From Firmicutes bacterium AM41-11 (GTDB lineage: Bacteria; Bacillota_I; Bacilli_A; Erysipelotrichales; Erysipelotrichaceae): a stretch of 64,000 bases of DNA. The stretch's first letter is position 1. Each line of letters begins with the position of its first letter. The translations under genes and the position numbers were made by a program. Of the stretch, positions 17,967-26,720 are shown piece after piece. Where the stretch lies: contig QUIQ01000003.1 of the NCBI GenBank assembly GCA_003480165.1, forward strand, positions 124,001 through 188,000, in the 5' to 3' direction. Below the pieces are notes generated by a model. It was not told the DNA's origin. It saw only the letters and a program-made list of their open reading frames with translations, and searched no databases.

Positions 17967-17980
17967 AATTAGCTCCTTTT
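17955..17980 (+). terminator. Intrinsic terminator
   Basis: AAAAGGAGCT and AGCTCCTTTT arms around a 6-base loop, overlapping the end of the LuxR-type gene (last codons AACAAAAGGAGC). Confidence 0.75.
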
Positions 17981-18178
17981 ACTGTACATAAGGGTATCAA
18001 AATTTTCTAGGGGGCTCGAATTTAGGGGGCAATCTGGGGGGGACAATAATGAGAAATGTATTTAGGGGTCTATGAAATGTAATTATTTCATTCCTGATTC
18101 ATTCTCTTTTTTTATGTCTGATATAACCATTTATAATTATTTTGTTATGTTCATTGTCTTCAACCAGGAGGTATATAA

Positions 18179-18286
18179 ATGAACAATAACGAAAATATTT
18201 CTATTTCAAAACTATTAGCTGTACTTGATATTCAAGATGATGACTCTTTTATTATTACTGATGTTGAATTGATTGATGAGAATTAA
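18179..18286 (+). CDS. 35-residue leader protein of the ISL3-type element (copy 1)
   Basis: ATG at 18179 behind a very strong CCAGGAGG site; protein begins MNNNENISISKLLAVLDIQD and is acidic at its end (ITDVELIDEN). The same ORF with the same sequence lies at 21932-22039. It precedes the transposase by about 30 bases. Conservation in both copies and the ribosome site suggest it is translated; function unknown. It is too short for most gene finders. Confidence 0.55.
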   Translation: MNNNENISISKLLAVLDIQDDDSFIITDVELIDEN

Positions 18287-18307
18287 TATCTACACATCCA
18301 GAAGAAG

Positions 18308-19458
18308 TTGGAACCTATGTATTGTCCTAGATGTGGTTCAAGGATGCATTCTAAAGGTTTCTATACTCGTAAGCTTAATCATCCTGTTCTTCAGGATTCC
18401 ACTAAATTTTATATGATTGTTAAACAACGTAAGTGGCATTGTGATGAGTGTAATCTATATATGAATGATTCTTTTTCTTTTTTGGATAGATATGCTCATT
18501 CTACAACTATAACTCCACTTCTTATTCTAAATGAGTTTAAACATCTGGATCAAAGTACTGCAGCCATTGCCGAAAGATTCAATATTTCTGATACTCTCGC
18601 TCACATTTTATTTGAAAGGTATACAATAAATACTGCTGTTTACTTTTAGATTTTGAAACACAAAATCTGATTGACGTAGTTATCAATAGAAAAAAGTATA
18701 CACTTTTAAACTATTTTGAACAGATTCCGGAATCAGAAAGAAATCGAGTAGAATACGTATCTATAGATCTTTATGACACATACAGATCAGTCATAAGCTT
18801 TCGTCTTCCCAAGGCTAAAATATGTGCAGATCCATTTCATGTGATTAAAAATTATAATGATACGCTTGATAAGATCAGGAAGAGAGCCATGCAAAGTTAT
18901 CCAAAAGATTCTATTGAATATTACCTGTTAAAGAATTTTAACTGGACGCTCTTTAAAGATGAAGTGCATGAAAACGAAGCCAAATGGAACAAAAAACTAA
19001 AGAGATATATCAACTATCCTCAGATTTTAGATTTGATTCTCGAAATATCCGACGAATTAAAAACAGCGTACGATTTAAAAAGCGACTATGTCTTTTTCAA
19101 CAAGCAATCTGACTTAAACAATGCCGAAAATGATCTATGGAAACATATCGAAGAAATGAAGAAAAGTAATATACCAGAGATTCTCAAATTAAAGAATACA
19201 TTGATCAAATGGTCTCAGGAAATAGTTAATTCTTTTACCTTCATAGATGGCAGACGAATTACCAATGGCATCATGGAATCTAGAAATGGAGTTGCGAAAG
19301 AGATCAAGAAAAACGCAAATGGATACAAAAACTTTCCCCGGTTTAGAAACAGATGCTTGTATTGTATGAATAAAGATACTAAACCAAATTATGCCGGTTC
19401 ACACAAATCGATTCGCATGAAAGGCTCTTCCAGAGGGCATTATACGAAAAACAAATAA
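18308..19458 (+). pseudogene. ISL3-family transposase, broken and chimeric (copy 1)
   Basis: The N-terminal 113 codons carry the zinc-binding knuckles CPRCGSRM and CDECNLYM of ISL3 transposases and stop at 18649. The DDE-domain sequence resumes in another frame (FETQNLIDVVINRKKYT, VSIDLYDTYRSV, ADPFHVIKNYND) and runs to 19458, ending in the conserved NGIMESRNGVAKEIKKNANG region and a basic tail. The centre of the catalytic domain (first Asp region) is missing at the junction. Not functional. Confidence 0.75.
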
Positions 19459-19486
19459 AATAGAGAAAAATCATTAGACCAAAAAA

Positions 19487-19529
19487 CGGGCCTAATCACC
19501 ACGAAAGTGGTGATTATGACCCATTTTTT
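19487..19529. terminator. Strong hairpin after the ISL3-type transposase
   Basis: AATCACCAC and GTGGTGATT around GAAA, extended by outer GGG/CCC and followed by ATTTTTTC on the plus strand. Serves as transposase terminator and could shield the neighbour. Confidence 0.65.
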
Positions 19530-19611
19530 CATTTTCTCAATATTTTTAGTTTTTTCACTTTCGGTGAAACCCTACAATATTTTAGAGTCTGATTTTTCAC
19601 ACAACCCTAAA

Positions 19612-20469
19612 CTATTTTAGAGACCCAAAATAAGAAATATGGAACCCCTCTTCCAAATACTCCACATCAAGATCAGGAAGTTTATCATTAAAATAATTCA
19701 CCATGTTTTTTAAACCACCAATTTCACAACCAGCATGATTTACTACGATCATAGGCAAATCATTATCAATCGCATATTGAGCATCTTTGTAGTTTGTGAT
19801 TCCATCATCCGCAACAATAACTACATCTGGATTGAATTCTAACATCTCAAAAATATCCGTTCCAGCACCTGTACCAATGGCTAAATGAGATACTTCTTTA
19901 TTTACATTCCCAAAAACATAAACCCCCTCTTCACCATCTTCTTTTAATACATTAGCCACATGCGTTGCTAATTCTGAAACAGTTTGTTTAGGAATATTTG
20001 CAGATTGATAATATGAGTTAATCACTCTATCCCTAAAATCAAAACCAAGCTTTTTGGCCCATACATCACTCACACCATATTCAGGAATAGAATCCCAAAC
20101 ATCATGACAACGATACACACAAATATTACCCTTACTTAATAAGTCTTTCTTGTGTTCAATAGACTCAACTAGTTTAGTTTCCAAATGCGTTCCTGTCGTA
20201 TAGAAAATATTCTCATGAGAAATAATGAAGTTAATACCCTTTTTTAATGCTTGTTCAATCACTTTATTAGTAGCCACCCAACAAACACCAATCTTCTTTA
20301 CTTCTTGATCATCATCACCAAATAAAACACGATCCCTTGTACAACGATTCCAACGTACCCAAGTACCCTCATTCTTTAAACATTCAATTACATCTTTAAT
20401 CTTCATGATTTTCAATCCTCTCAATAATTTTTCCAACTGATGATTCACATCATCAAAATCATCCGCCAT
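19612..20469 (-). CDS. Nif3-like dinuclear-metal protein
   Basis: 285 residues from ATG 20469, 14 bases after the MgtC stop; homologues usually begin at the internal MKIKDVIECL (ATG 20406), so the first 21 residues are uncertain. Nif3/DUF34 signatures: HENIFY and CHDVWDS metal-ligand regions near residues 90-125, and VVNHAGCEIGG near the end. The family forms hexamers with a two-metal centre; its reaction is not settled (the old GTP cyclohydrolase name is doubtful). The last codons, GGG TCT CTA AAA TAG, lie inside the terminal repeat of the adjacent IS, so the insertion supplies the stop codon and has probably trimmed the natural C-terminus. Confidence 0.75.
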   Translation of the reverse strand: MADDFDDVNHQLEKLLRGLKIMKIKDVIECLKNEGTWVRWNRCTRDRVLFGDDDQEVKKIGVCWVATNKVIEQALKKGINFIISHENIFYTTGTHLETKLVESIEHKKDLLSKGNICVYRCHDVWDSIPEYGVSDVWAKKLGFDFRDRVINSYYQSANIPKQTVSELATHVANVLKEDGEEGVYVFGNVNKEVSHLAIGTGAGTDIFEMLEFNPDVVIVADDGITNYKDAQYAIDNDLPMIVVNHAGCEIGGLKNMVNYFNDKLPDLDVEYLEEGFHISYFGSLK

Positions 20470-20483
20470 AGTCTCTTTATCAA

Positions 20484-21125
20484 TTAGAGAATAGATATTT
20501 TTGTTACTGTATCAATTGACATCAAATCCTGAAACAATTCATTTTTATGGTCAATCCACCTATTATTTGTATCAAAAGTCATTAAATCTAGATTCTTATC
20601 AATTTTTATTTCATTGACCTCTATACCATACTTCTCAAATATTTTATATATTTCATCTTTGTCAGAAACAATATTAGTCTGAATCAATACATTAGGATGA
20701 TCAATTTGATTAAAGAAAGGATAATGAAATATCTTTTGAAGAACGACTAGAAATAATGTCGCAAAAACACCAATAAAAATCAATCCAGCACCAATACATG
20801 CAGCTATGCCAGAAGTAGTCCACATTCCAGCAGCTGTGGTAAGCCCTTGAATCAAATCATCTTTCACAAAGATTACGCCAGCACCAAGAAATCCAATTCC
20901 ACTAACAATTTGTGCTGCCACTCTAGCTCCATCCGCCGTCGACACATCAAAAAACGCATATTTAGAAATAATCATAAACATTGAAGATCCTAGTGCAATA
21001 ATCGCATGCGTTCGAATCCCAGCCGATTTATTTCGACTCGTCCTTTCATATCCAATGGCACAACCACATAAAGTAGCCAACACGATACGAAATATCCAAT
21101 TTAAATATACTTGTTCTGAATACAA
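20484..21125 (-). CDS. MgtC/SapB-family membrane protein
   Basis: 213 residues. Four or five membrane helices in the first 150 with the MgtC motifs GCAIGYERTSRNKSAGIRTH and GIGFLGAGVIFV, followed by a cytoplasmic ferredoxin-like tail (DEIYKIFEKYGIEVNEIKID). Family members affect magnesium homeostasis and, in pathogens, acid survival or F-ATPase control; the molecular role varies. It is upstream of the Nif3-like gene with a 14-base gap, so the two are probably one transcript. Confidence 0.85.
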   Translation of the reverse strand: MYSEQVYLNWIFRIVLATLCGCAIGYERTSRNKSAGIRTHAIIALGSSMFMIISKYAFFDVSTADGARVAAQIVSGIGFLGAGVIFVKDDLIQGLTTAAGMWTTSGIAACIGAGLIFIGVFATLFLVVLQKIFHYPFFNQIDHPNVLIQTNIVSDKDEIYKIFEKYGIEVNEIKIDKNLDLMTFDTNNRWIDHKNELFQDLMSIDTVTKISIL

Positions 21126-21335
21126 AATATCATCTCCAAACTCAACTGCAATACATTTGTTTTAGTTTACTTATTTTCTCTTCAGTCAGAACATATTCCT
21201 ACCCCTAAAAATTTGTCAATTCAAATTGAAAACATCTTAAAATTATAATACCATCCTAAATCAAGCAAATATTTCTCACAATACATAAAACGTTATCATC
21301 CAACAACACACCAAAAAATTTGCCATTTTTTTGAA

Positions 21336-21508
21336 TCATTCAGTCTTTTGCGATAGGGCTCTTATCCATTCATTACGATCTTTTTCAAACTCACCCACTA
21401 ACACTCTTACTTCTTCACAATCTAGTACTACATCACTACAAGTATAATCCGCCAATTTTAGCTTATTTATACACGATCTAACAATTCATAATCCTCATCA
21501 TTTAACAT
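21336..21508 (-). pseudogene. Small frameshifted gene downstream of the 61-residue protein
   Basis: ATG 21508 overlaps the stop of the upstream small gene (ATGTTAA) and encodes MLNDEDYELLDRV then stop. A one-base shift continues as INKLKLADYTCSDVVLDCEE and ends at 21336 (SQKTE). Read through, this is a small acidic protein of about 57 residues. I do not recognise it. The overlap indicates a former two-gene coupled unit. Confidence 0.45.
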
Positions 21509-21687
21509 AATTGTTTATCATCCTCATCATCAAACATATCAGCCATCATAGCCATAAGATCCTCTTGATTCTTTAATATGATCTTTATCTCTGCACTGTT
21601 TAGTCTTACACTACTTCCCGTAACCCTAGCACTTCTTAGCTTATTATTAGCCTTCTCCAAGAAATCAAAATTCTCATCTGCCATCAT
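21502..21687 (-). CDS. Small acidic hypothetical protein, 61 residues
   Basis: Begins MMADENFDFLEKANNKLRSA and ends MADMFDDEDDKQLC; mostly helical and acidic at the C-terminus, no signal peptide or membrane segment. Its stop overlaps the start of a frameshifted second small gene. A GGAGG lies 10-12 bases upstream. Unknown function. It sits between MgtC and the second IS in a gene-poor AT-rich stretch (21126-21335 holds no gene). Confidence 0.5.
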   Translation of the reverse strand: MMADENFDFLEKANNKLRSARVTGSSVRLNSAEIKIILKNQEDLMAMMADMFDDEDDKQLC

Positions 21688-21931
21688 TAGAAAACACCTC
21701 CATCTACATAATACAACATAAAAAGACCATCATTACTATTTTAATTGGGTATCCAAATTTTCTAGGGGGCTCGAATTTAGGGGGCAATCTGGGGGACAAT
21801 AATGAGAAATGAATTTAGGGGTCTATGAAATGTAATTATTTCATTCCTGATTCATTCTCTTTTTTTATGTCTGATATAACCATTTATAATTATTTTGTTA
21901 TGTTCATTGTCTTCAACCAGGAGGTATATAA

Positions 21932-22039
21932 ATGAACAATAACGAAAATATTTCTATTTCAAAACTATTAGCTGTACTTGATATTCAAGATGATGACTCT
22001 TTTATTATTACTGATGTTGAATTGATTGATGAGAATTAA
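21932..22039 (+). CDS. 35-residue leader protein of the ISL3-type element (copy 2)
   Basis: Same ORF and the same AGGAGG ribosome site as at 18179-18286; no amino-acid difference noticed. It is followed 21 bases later by the transposase start, suggesting a role in transposase expression or regulation. Function unknown. Confidence 0.55.
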   Translation: MNNNENISISKLLAVLDIQDDDSFIITDVELIDEN

Positions 22040-22060
22040 TATCTACACATCCAGAAGAAG

Positions 22061-23405
22061 TTGGAACCTATGTATTGTCCTAGATGTGGTTCAAGGATGC
22101 ATTCTAAAGGTTTCTATACTCGTAAGCTTAATCATCCTGTTCTTCAGGATTCCACTAAATTTTATATGATTGTTAAACAGCGTAAGTGGCATTGTGATGA
22201 GTGTAATCTTTATATGAATGATTCATTTCCTGTTCTAGATAGATATGCTCATTCTACAACTATCACTCCACTTCTTATTCTAAATGAGTTTAAACACCTG
22301 GATCAAAGTACTGCAGCCATGCCGAAAGATTTAATATTTCTGACACTCTCGCTCACATTTTATTTGAAAGGTATGTGGATCTTCCTAGACTTCCTCTTCC
22401 AGAATATATGTCAATTGATGAAGTATACTTGAACATCAGTAACTCTCAAAAGTATGCATTTGTCATTATGGATTTTTCAAATGGTGAGATTGTAGATATT
22501 GTGCATAATCGCTGAGTTCCACTCTAGAAGACTATTTCTGCACATTCCATTAGAGGAGCGTCTTAAAGTAAAAGCTGTAATCTGTGATGCATACCAGACT
22601 TATTTGACCATGCCAGAAAAGTATTTTCCCAATGCCTGTACAGTATTGGACTCGTTTCACGCTGTAAAAGTAATTATTACTTACCTAAATGGATATATCA
22701 ATAAAGTCATGAAGAAGTATCAGAATCGTGACAAAAAAAGCTCTTGAAGAAAAAAATCACGACACCAATCGTGACAATAAGACAATCAAAAAATCTAAAG
22801 AGGTCATTCTGCTTCAAAACTATCGATGGGTAATGCTCAAGAATCGAGATGAGATTAATTACTCGTACAATCGACACTATCATAAAATGCTTGGCATGAA
22901 TGTAGATACCTATACAATAGAAAAACTATTTCTTCAGCTAGATCCAAACTTTGAAGGTCTTCGCGATCTTAAGGAAGAATATATTCAATTCAATCATACA
23001 GAATACGATAACGAATTCGATGTTCTTCTTGATTTAAACGCATTGATTGATAAATATGACAAATCTGATCAGTCTATCTTTCGTGATTTCGCAGGTTTCT
23101 TAAGAAGGAATCTTAGACCTATAGTGAATTCCTTCACCCGTATAAAAGTGTATAGAAAAAGCGCACGTACAGAAAAAGAATATTACGCGCGCCTTTCCAA
23201 CGGACCAATGGAATCCTTTAATCGAAAACCAAAAGATTTAAAGAGAGATTCCAGAGGTTTTTCCGATTTTAATTATACACGTAATCGCATCCTATGGGCT
23301 ACAAGGAAAAATCCAAGTATCAAAGGAGTTCCAAAATCAATGGATCAGATTCTTTCAAAAAAAGGAAAGAAACGCGGATCATACAAAAAGAAAAATCAAA
23401 AGTAA
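22061..23405 (+). pseudogene. ISL3-family transposase with several frameshifts (copy 2)
   Basis: Starts MEPMYCPRCGSRMHSKGFYT with the N-terminal zinc knuckles. A missing base near 22320 shifts the frame. The catalytic part continues as YMSIDEVYLNISNSQKYAFV, shifts again near 22510 and 22735, and the C-terminal 225 codons (22728-23405) end with the ARLSNGPMESFNRKPKDLKR region that holds the catalytic Glu, and a basic tail. All ISL3 landmarks are present in order, so this was a full transposase that has decayed. Confidence 0.8.
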
Positions 23406-23445
23406 TAAATAGAAAATTATAATAATGTTGAACAATGAACATAAC

Positions 23446-23488
23446 AAAAAAGGATCTCAGTTTTATAACCATAACTGAAATCCTTTTA
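23446..23488. terminator. Hairpin downstream of the copy-2 transposase
   Basis: AAAGGATCTCAGTT and AACTGAAATCCTTTT pair around a 10-base loop; T-rich tail on the plus strand. Confidence 0.6.
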
Positions 23489-23784
23489 ATCATTAAAAAC
23501 AAATCTAGGGGTCTATAGGTTCATGCCGATATGGCATCAGTCCCCTAAATTGACCCCTAGATATTTCTTGGAAACCCCTAGATTATTTGGTTACCCAAAG
23601 GAGTTTGTTCATATTGTCTTGTTTTATGTTTCTAATATTCTTATGTTTGACCACTCATCAAGTGTTCTTAAAAAATGAATATTAGCTGAGAGCCTATTTT
23701 TATTAGCTGGAAGTGGTCAAAATGTTCGAATCACGCCAATTTCTATTAGCTGGCATTTTATTCAAATTCAATTCGAGCTTAATT

Positions 23785-23816
23785 AAAAAAAGCGATAAAA
23801 TCAAATGATTTCACCG
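23785..23816 (-). terminator. Terminator downstream of tRNA-Arg 3' half, copy 2
   Basis: Minus-strand GCGGTGAAATCA / TGATTTTATCGC hairpin plus T run, homologous to 1751-1781. Shows that sequence beyond the tRNA was duplicated along with the att core. Confidence 0.6.
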
Positions 23817-23867
23817 CAATTTATATATAGCCATAAAGTTTTAAAATTACTTTATTTATAGCAAATA

Positions 23868-23912
23868 TGGCGTCCTCGAGGTGGTTCGAACACCCGATCT
23901 ATCGCTTAGGAG
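23868..23912 (-). repeat. att site: 3' half of tRNA-Arg(CCT), copy 2 (left end of the ICE)
   Basis: Identical over 45 bases to 1833-1877. To its right the sequence becomes the left end of the ICE, whose intact integrase is encoded with its 3' end facing this site. The complete tRNA gene is expected beyond the right edge of the window, where the other end of the ICE should be. Confidence 0.85.
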
Positions 23913-24284
23913 TAGACCCGATACGATGAAACCAAGTGCAACACAGTGCAAGAAAATCCTTGGAAATACAAGGCTTTTCACAGTTTCAAATCCTATCTGG
24001 TATTACGCTTCATAAGCATTTTCATAGGGATTTTACACCGTCCAATTGGCTCGAAATTAGCAAGGCTTTCGATTTTCGGTGGACGTTGCAAGTGCAAGCA
24101 AATTCCTCTATGTAACTTCTCGTGATACGAAATGATAGGAAATCCTATTCATTCTCGTGCGGAGGCGCTGATGTCTTTAGACACCATCTTAGTCTGTTTA
24201 ATATATCATTTCAAAATAGATTTTTCAACCAGCATTATTAAGAATTTCAAAGGTTTTTTCAGACTCAATGATTCTATGTAATTT
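23913..24284. other. Non-coding left end of the ICE
   Basis: No gene seen. AGTGCAA words recur (around 23937, 23951 and 24088), as do short inverted repeats (CCTTG-N6-CAAGG at 23960-23975); these would fit arm-type integrase or excisionase sites next to the att core. Confidence 0.4.
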
Positions 24285-24311
24285 AGACCCGCCGAAGCAG
24301 GTCTTTTTTTA
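24285..24311 (+). terminator. Terminator at the ICE left end
   Basis: AGACC-CGC-CGAA-GCA-GGTCT hairpin followed by seven T on the plus strand, overlapping the stop codon of the minus-strand gene 24309. It would block plus-strand transcription entering the ICE. Confidence 0.6.
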
Positions 24312-24614
24312 TTTCAGCATAATCTCTCTATCCTCAGCGCCGAGCATATAAGCACCCTTGGCAAAAGCATCCCTTGCCAGAAGCTCTGCTACATCAACCC
24401 TATCGAACAGCATCCATATTTCTTTCTCTTTCGGAGTCAGTTCATGGCTATGGTCAAACAAATGCTCAAGTCCCAATCCTTCAAGCAATGCCGACTTTGC
24501 TGCTTTGTATTCCTCAGCTCTGCCAACATATTCGTCGTTCCTTTCCTTGGAAAATGCCTCGATATTGTCAGCTCTCAGATGCTCGTAATACTCGTCCATA
24601 AAGATTCTATCCAT
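24309..24614 (-). CDS. Hypothetical ICE protein, 101 residues
   Basis: ATG 24614 follows GGAGG by 9 bases; the seven codons upstream are rejected. The protein begins MDRIFMDEYYEHLRADNIEA and is acidic and helical (LTPKEKEIWMLFDRVDVAEL). Such short proteins often sit downstream of the integrase in ICEs of this group. No motif gives a function. Confidence 0.6.
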   Translation of the reverse strand: MDRIFMDEYYEHLRADNIEAFSKERNDEYVGRAEEYKAAKSALLEGLGLEHLFDHSHELTPKEKEIWMLFDRVDVAELLARDAFAKGAYMLGAEDREIMLK

Positions 24615-24641
24615 ACTCGTTGACCTCCATAACAAAAAAAT

Positions 24642-24692
24642 AAGGGCAGACCCTTTTACAGCTATTGTAGCTATGTAAAAGGATCTGCCCTT
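24642..24692. terminator. Long hairpin between integrase and the ICE-end gene
   Basis: AAGGGCAGACCCTTTTACA and TGTAAAAGGATCTGCCCTT pair with one mismatch. It lies 7 bases after the integrase stop. Confidence 0.75.
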
Positions 24693-24699
24693 GCAGTTA

Positions 24700-26073
24700 C
24701 TATAATGTTTTTGCCAGCGACTTCAGGAGTGCTGCCATTTCCGGATTTTGCAGAAGCTTCAGAAGAAGTTCTTTATCATCAGCGGAGCTTTCCGTTGCGG
24801 CTGGTTGAACCGGCTCAGGCGTTGCCTGTCTGCCTGAGTAGAACGCAGCTTCCATTCTTTCAGCGTTCAGTCTGCGGTCATCGTCGATGATATGAGAGTA
24901 AACATCCGCTACCATCTTGACCTGTGCATGACCGGAATCGCCTTGAACGGATTTCATATCGCCGCCGTTCAGCTTCAGCTTGTAAGTGATACTGGAATGT
25001 CGGAGACTATGGAAAACCACTTTCGGCAGTCCCTTCTCCTCAATCAGCTTATTGAAAGCACGGTTGATAACCTGCCCCTCAATCGGCTTGCCATTGGAAG
25101 AACAGAAAACCAGATTGAAGTCTACGAACTCGTCACCGAAAAGGTCTTTCAGTTCTTCGATGTCAGCCTTTCGCTGTACCAACATTTCCGCTACGGTTTT
25201 CGGTAAGAACACCTTGCGGACACTTGTTTTGGTCTTAGGAGTTTTGAGAACCAATGCGGTATGCGTACTGGCGAAGGTCGGCGGGAACTTGAACATGATG
25301 TCCTTACCGTCCAGATCTGCCATCGCTTCACGATTTACTCTCTGCAACTCCTTTTCAACGAAGATGCTTGCCTGACCAAGTTCAATACTGGTGGGGGAAA
25401 TGTCAATACAGTCCCAAGTAAGCCCCAGAAGCTCGCCCATTCGCAAGGAACAGGAGAAGGCAAGGTTAATGGCCAGACGAAGAATATCATCGTCACAGGC
25501 TTCCAGAGCCTTCTGGAGCACTTCTGCTGTCCAGATGTCCCTGGTCTTGTGTTCTTCCTTCGGCAGTGTAGCGTGCTCCACAGGGTTTCTGGTCATCAAT
25601 TCCCACTTGACCGCCTGATTGAAAGCATTTCGCAATGTCTTGTGAACCTCTCGGACAGTATGCGGAGTCAGATATTCTGTACGGGCTTTTACATACTTAG
25701 AAGAAACCGCTTTGACAGAAAGCAAATCTCGGTAATACTTGTCCATGATTCTCGGCGTGACATCCTCCAGCTTCATATCACCGATGAGGGGACGAATATA
25801 GTTTGCAATCAGGCTCTTTCTGCTTTCATAGGTAGACATCGCCCAGGTGTTCACACCATAGATTGACATATACTCATCCAAAAGATCGTTGACGGTTTTA
25901 GCAGAAGGGGGAATAAAGGTTCCGGACTCCTGCTCATATTCAACCTGCAACTTCCTTTTCTTTGCTTCAGCATTCGTTTCAAAGGTTTCCCACTTCTGAC
26001 GCTTGTTGCCGTTCTCATCGGTGTATGTATAAACCACAGAATACTTCTTTTTTCTCTTAACGATAGATGCCAT
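24700..26073 (-). CDS. int: Tyrosine integrase of the ICE
   Basis: 457 residues. It catalyses site-specific insertion and excision at the tRNA-Arg 3' end. N-terminal AP2-like arm-binding domain (MASIVKRKKKYSVVYTYTDE), SAM-like core-binding domain (about 70-165) and catalytic domain with Arg in SCSLRMGELLG (near 211), HSLRHSS (near 358), GHAQ and the Tyr in VADVYSHII (near 391). The C-terminal tail (DDKELLLKLLQNPEMAALLK) is an added helix also present, diverged, in the broken copy at 2086. The upstream helix-turn-helix gene ends 4 bases before its start. Confidence 0.92.
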   Translation of the reverse strand: MASIVKRKKKYSVVYTYTDENGNKRQKWETFETNAEAKKRKLQVEYEQESGTFIPPSAKTVNDLLDEYMSIYGVNTWAMSTYESRKSLIANYIRPLIGDMKLEDVTPRIMDKYYRDLLSVKAVSSKYVKARTEYLTPHTVREVHKTLRNAFNQAVKWELMTRNPVEHATLPKEEHKTRDIWTAEVLQKALEACDDDILRLAINLAFSCSLRMGELLGLTWDCIDISPTSIELGQASIFVEKELQRVNREAMADLDGKDIMFKFPPTFASTHTALVLKTPKTKTSVRKVFLPKTVAEMLVQRKADIEELKDLFGDEFVDFNLVFCSSNGKPIEGQVINRAFNKLIEEKGLPKVVFHSLRHSSITYKLKLNGGDMKSVQGDSGHAQVKMVADVYSHIIDDDRRLNAERMEAAFYSGRQATPEPVQPAATESSADDKELLLKLLQNPEMAALLKSLAKTL

Positions 26074-26077
26074 GTAA

Positions 26078-26701
26078 TCATCTCCTTTCCTGTCTATCTT
26101 CCGCTAACTGGTAGCGGGTCTGATTCTGATACCACTTCATAAAGCTCTCTTTTGTAGCTCGGTTATGCCTGCCCACTCGAATCAGCTCGAAGCTTCCCTT
26201 GGCGGCAATGCTGTAGATATTCTGGCGATTGGTGTCAAGCATTCTTGCAATCTCTGGCAGACCGTAGGTGGATGCCATAATATCTGCATCAAGTTCCTGA
26301 TCCTCTACCGTGCGGTAATCGGTTTGAGAAGCATACCATCTTTCAAAGCTCTCCTTGGTCACTCTGCGCTTGCCCAGGACATCGACCACATCAAAATGCC
26401 CTTTGGCAACCAGTTCGTAAGCAGTCGCTTCTTTCAGCCCAAGGCGCTGTCCAAGCTCCTCCATTGAATATGTAGTTTTCTTCAGTTCCTCACCGGGAGG
26501 GGTTCCATCGACCTTCTGGTATTTGAACTGATTGGCATACCATTCTTCAAAGCTGTCGATCATCACCCTCATGGTGTTGCCGACAAGAATGGTTTTGAAG
26601 TAATTCTTCTTAATGAGCCAGTATGACTCCGTTTTTCCAAGACCAAGCATCCTGCCCATTTCCGGAACAGACATACTCGTGCGTTTTCTCATTTCCGCCA
26701 T
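26078..26701 (-). CDS. Triple-repeat helix-turn-helix (excisionase-like) protein
   Basis: 207 residues made of three repeats of about 65 residues. Each has a MerR/Xis-like helix-turn-helix (VPEMGRMLGLGKTESYWLIK; MEELGQRLGLKEATAYELVA; LPEIARMLDTNRQNIYSIAA), a wing, and an end of the form F-x-x-W(Y)-x-x-Q-x-x-Y (WYANQFKY, WYASQTDY, WYQNQTRY). Three linked DNA-binding units suggest binding to repeated arm sites, probably directing integrase towards excision. It is translated 4 bases upstream of int. Whether it is the true excisionase or the shorter gene at 26819 is, remains open. Confidence 0.75.
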   Translation of the reverse strand: MAEMRKRTSMSVPEMGRMLGLGKTESYWLIKKNYFKTILVGNTMRVMIDSFEEWYANQFKYQKVDGTPPGEELKKTTYSMEELGQRLGLKEATAYELVAKGHFDVVDVLGKRRVTKESFERWYASQTDYRTVEDQELDADIMASTYGLPEIARMLDTNRQNIYSIAAKGSFELIRVGRHNRATKESFMKWYQNQTRYQLAEDRQERR

Positions 26702-26720
26702 CGTACAACCTCCTATGTAA

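Larger units (their letters stand above)
17992..19626 (+). mobile_element. Degenerate ISL3-type insertion sequence, copy 1 (chimeric)
   Basis: The left part, up to about 18620, is nearly identical to 21747-22370: G-rich terminal repeats, a 35-codon leader ORF and the transposase N-terminus. After GAAAGGTAT the two copies diverge completely. The right part ends in a different kind of terminus, with TATTTTAGAG and TATTTTAGAGACCC words (19577-19626). No matching target duplication is seen. This looks like recombination between two related ISs rather than one transposition. Confidence 0.65.
21747..23596 (+). mobile_element. Degenerate ISL3-type insertion sequence, copy 2
   Basis: Left end GGGTATCCAAATTTTCTAGG and right end (reverse complement) GGGTAACCAAATAATCTAGG form imperfect terminal inverted repeats. 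Both ends carry further sub-terminal TCTAGGGG / TTTAGGGG words. The contents are a 35-codon leader ORF and a frameshifted transposase. No identical 8-base target repeat is seen beside the ends, so the element is old or rearranged. Confidence 0.75.

Noticed and set aside
22728..23405. Stand-alone 225-residue protein
   Set aside because: It is the C-terminal part of the frameshifted ISL3-type transposase, not an independent gene.
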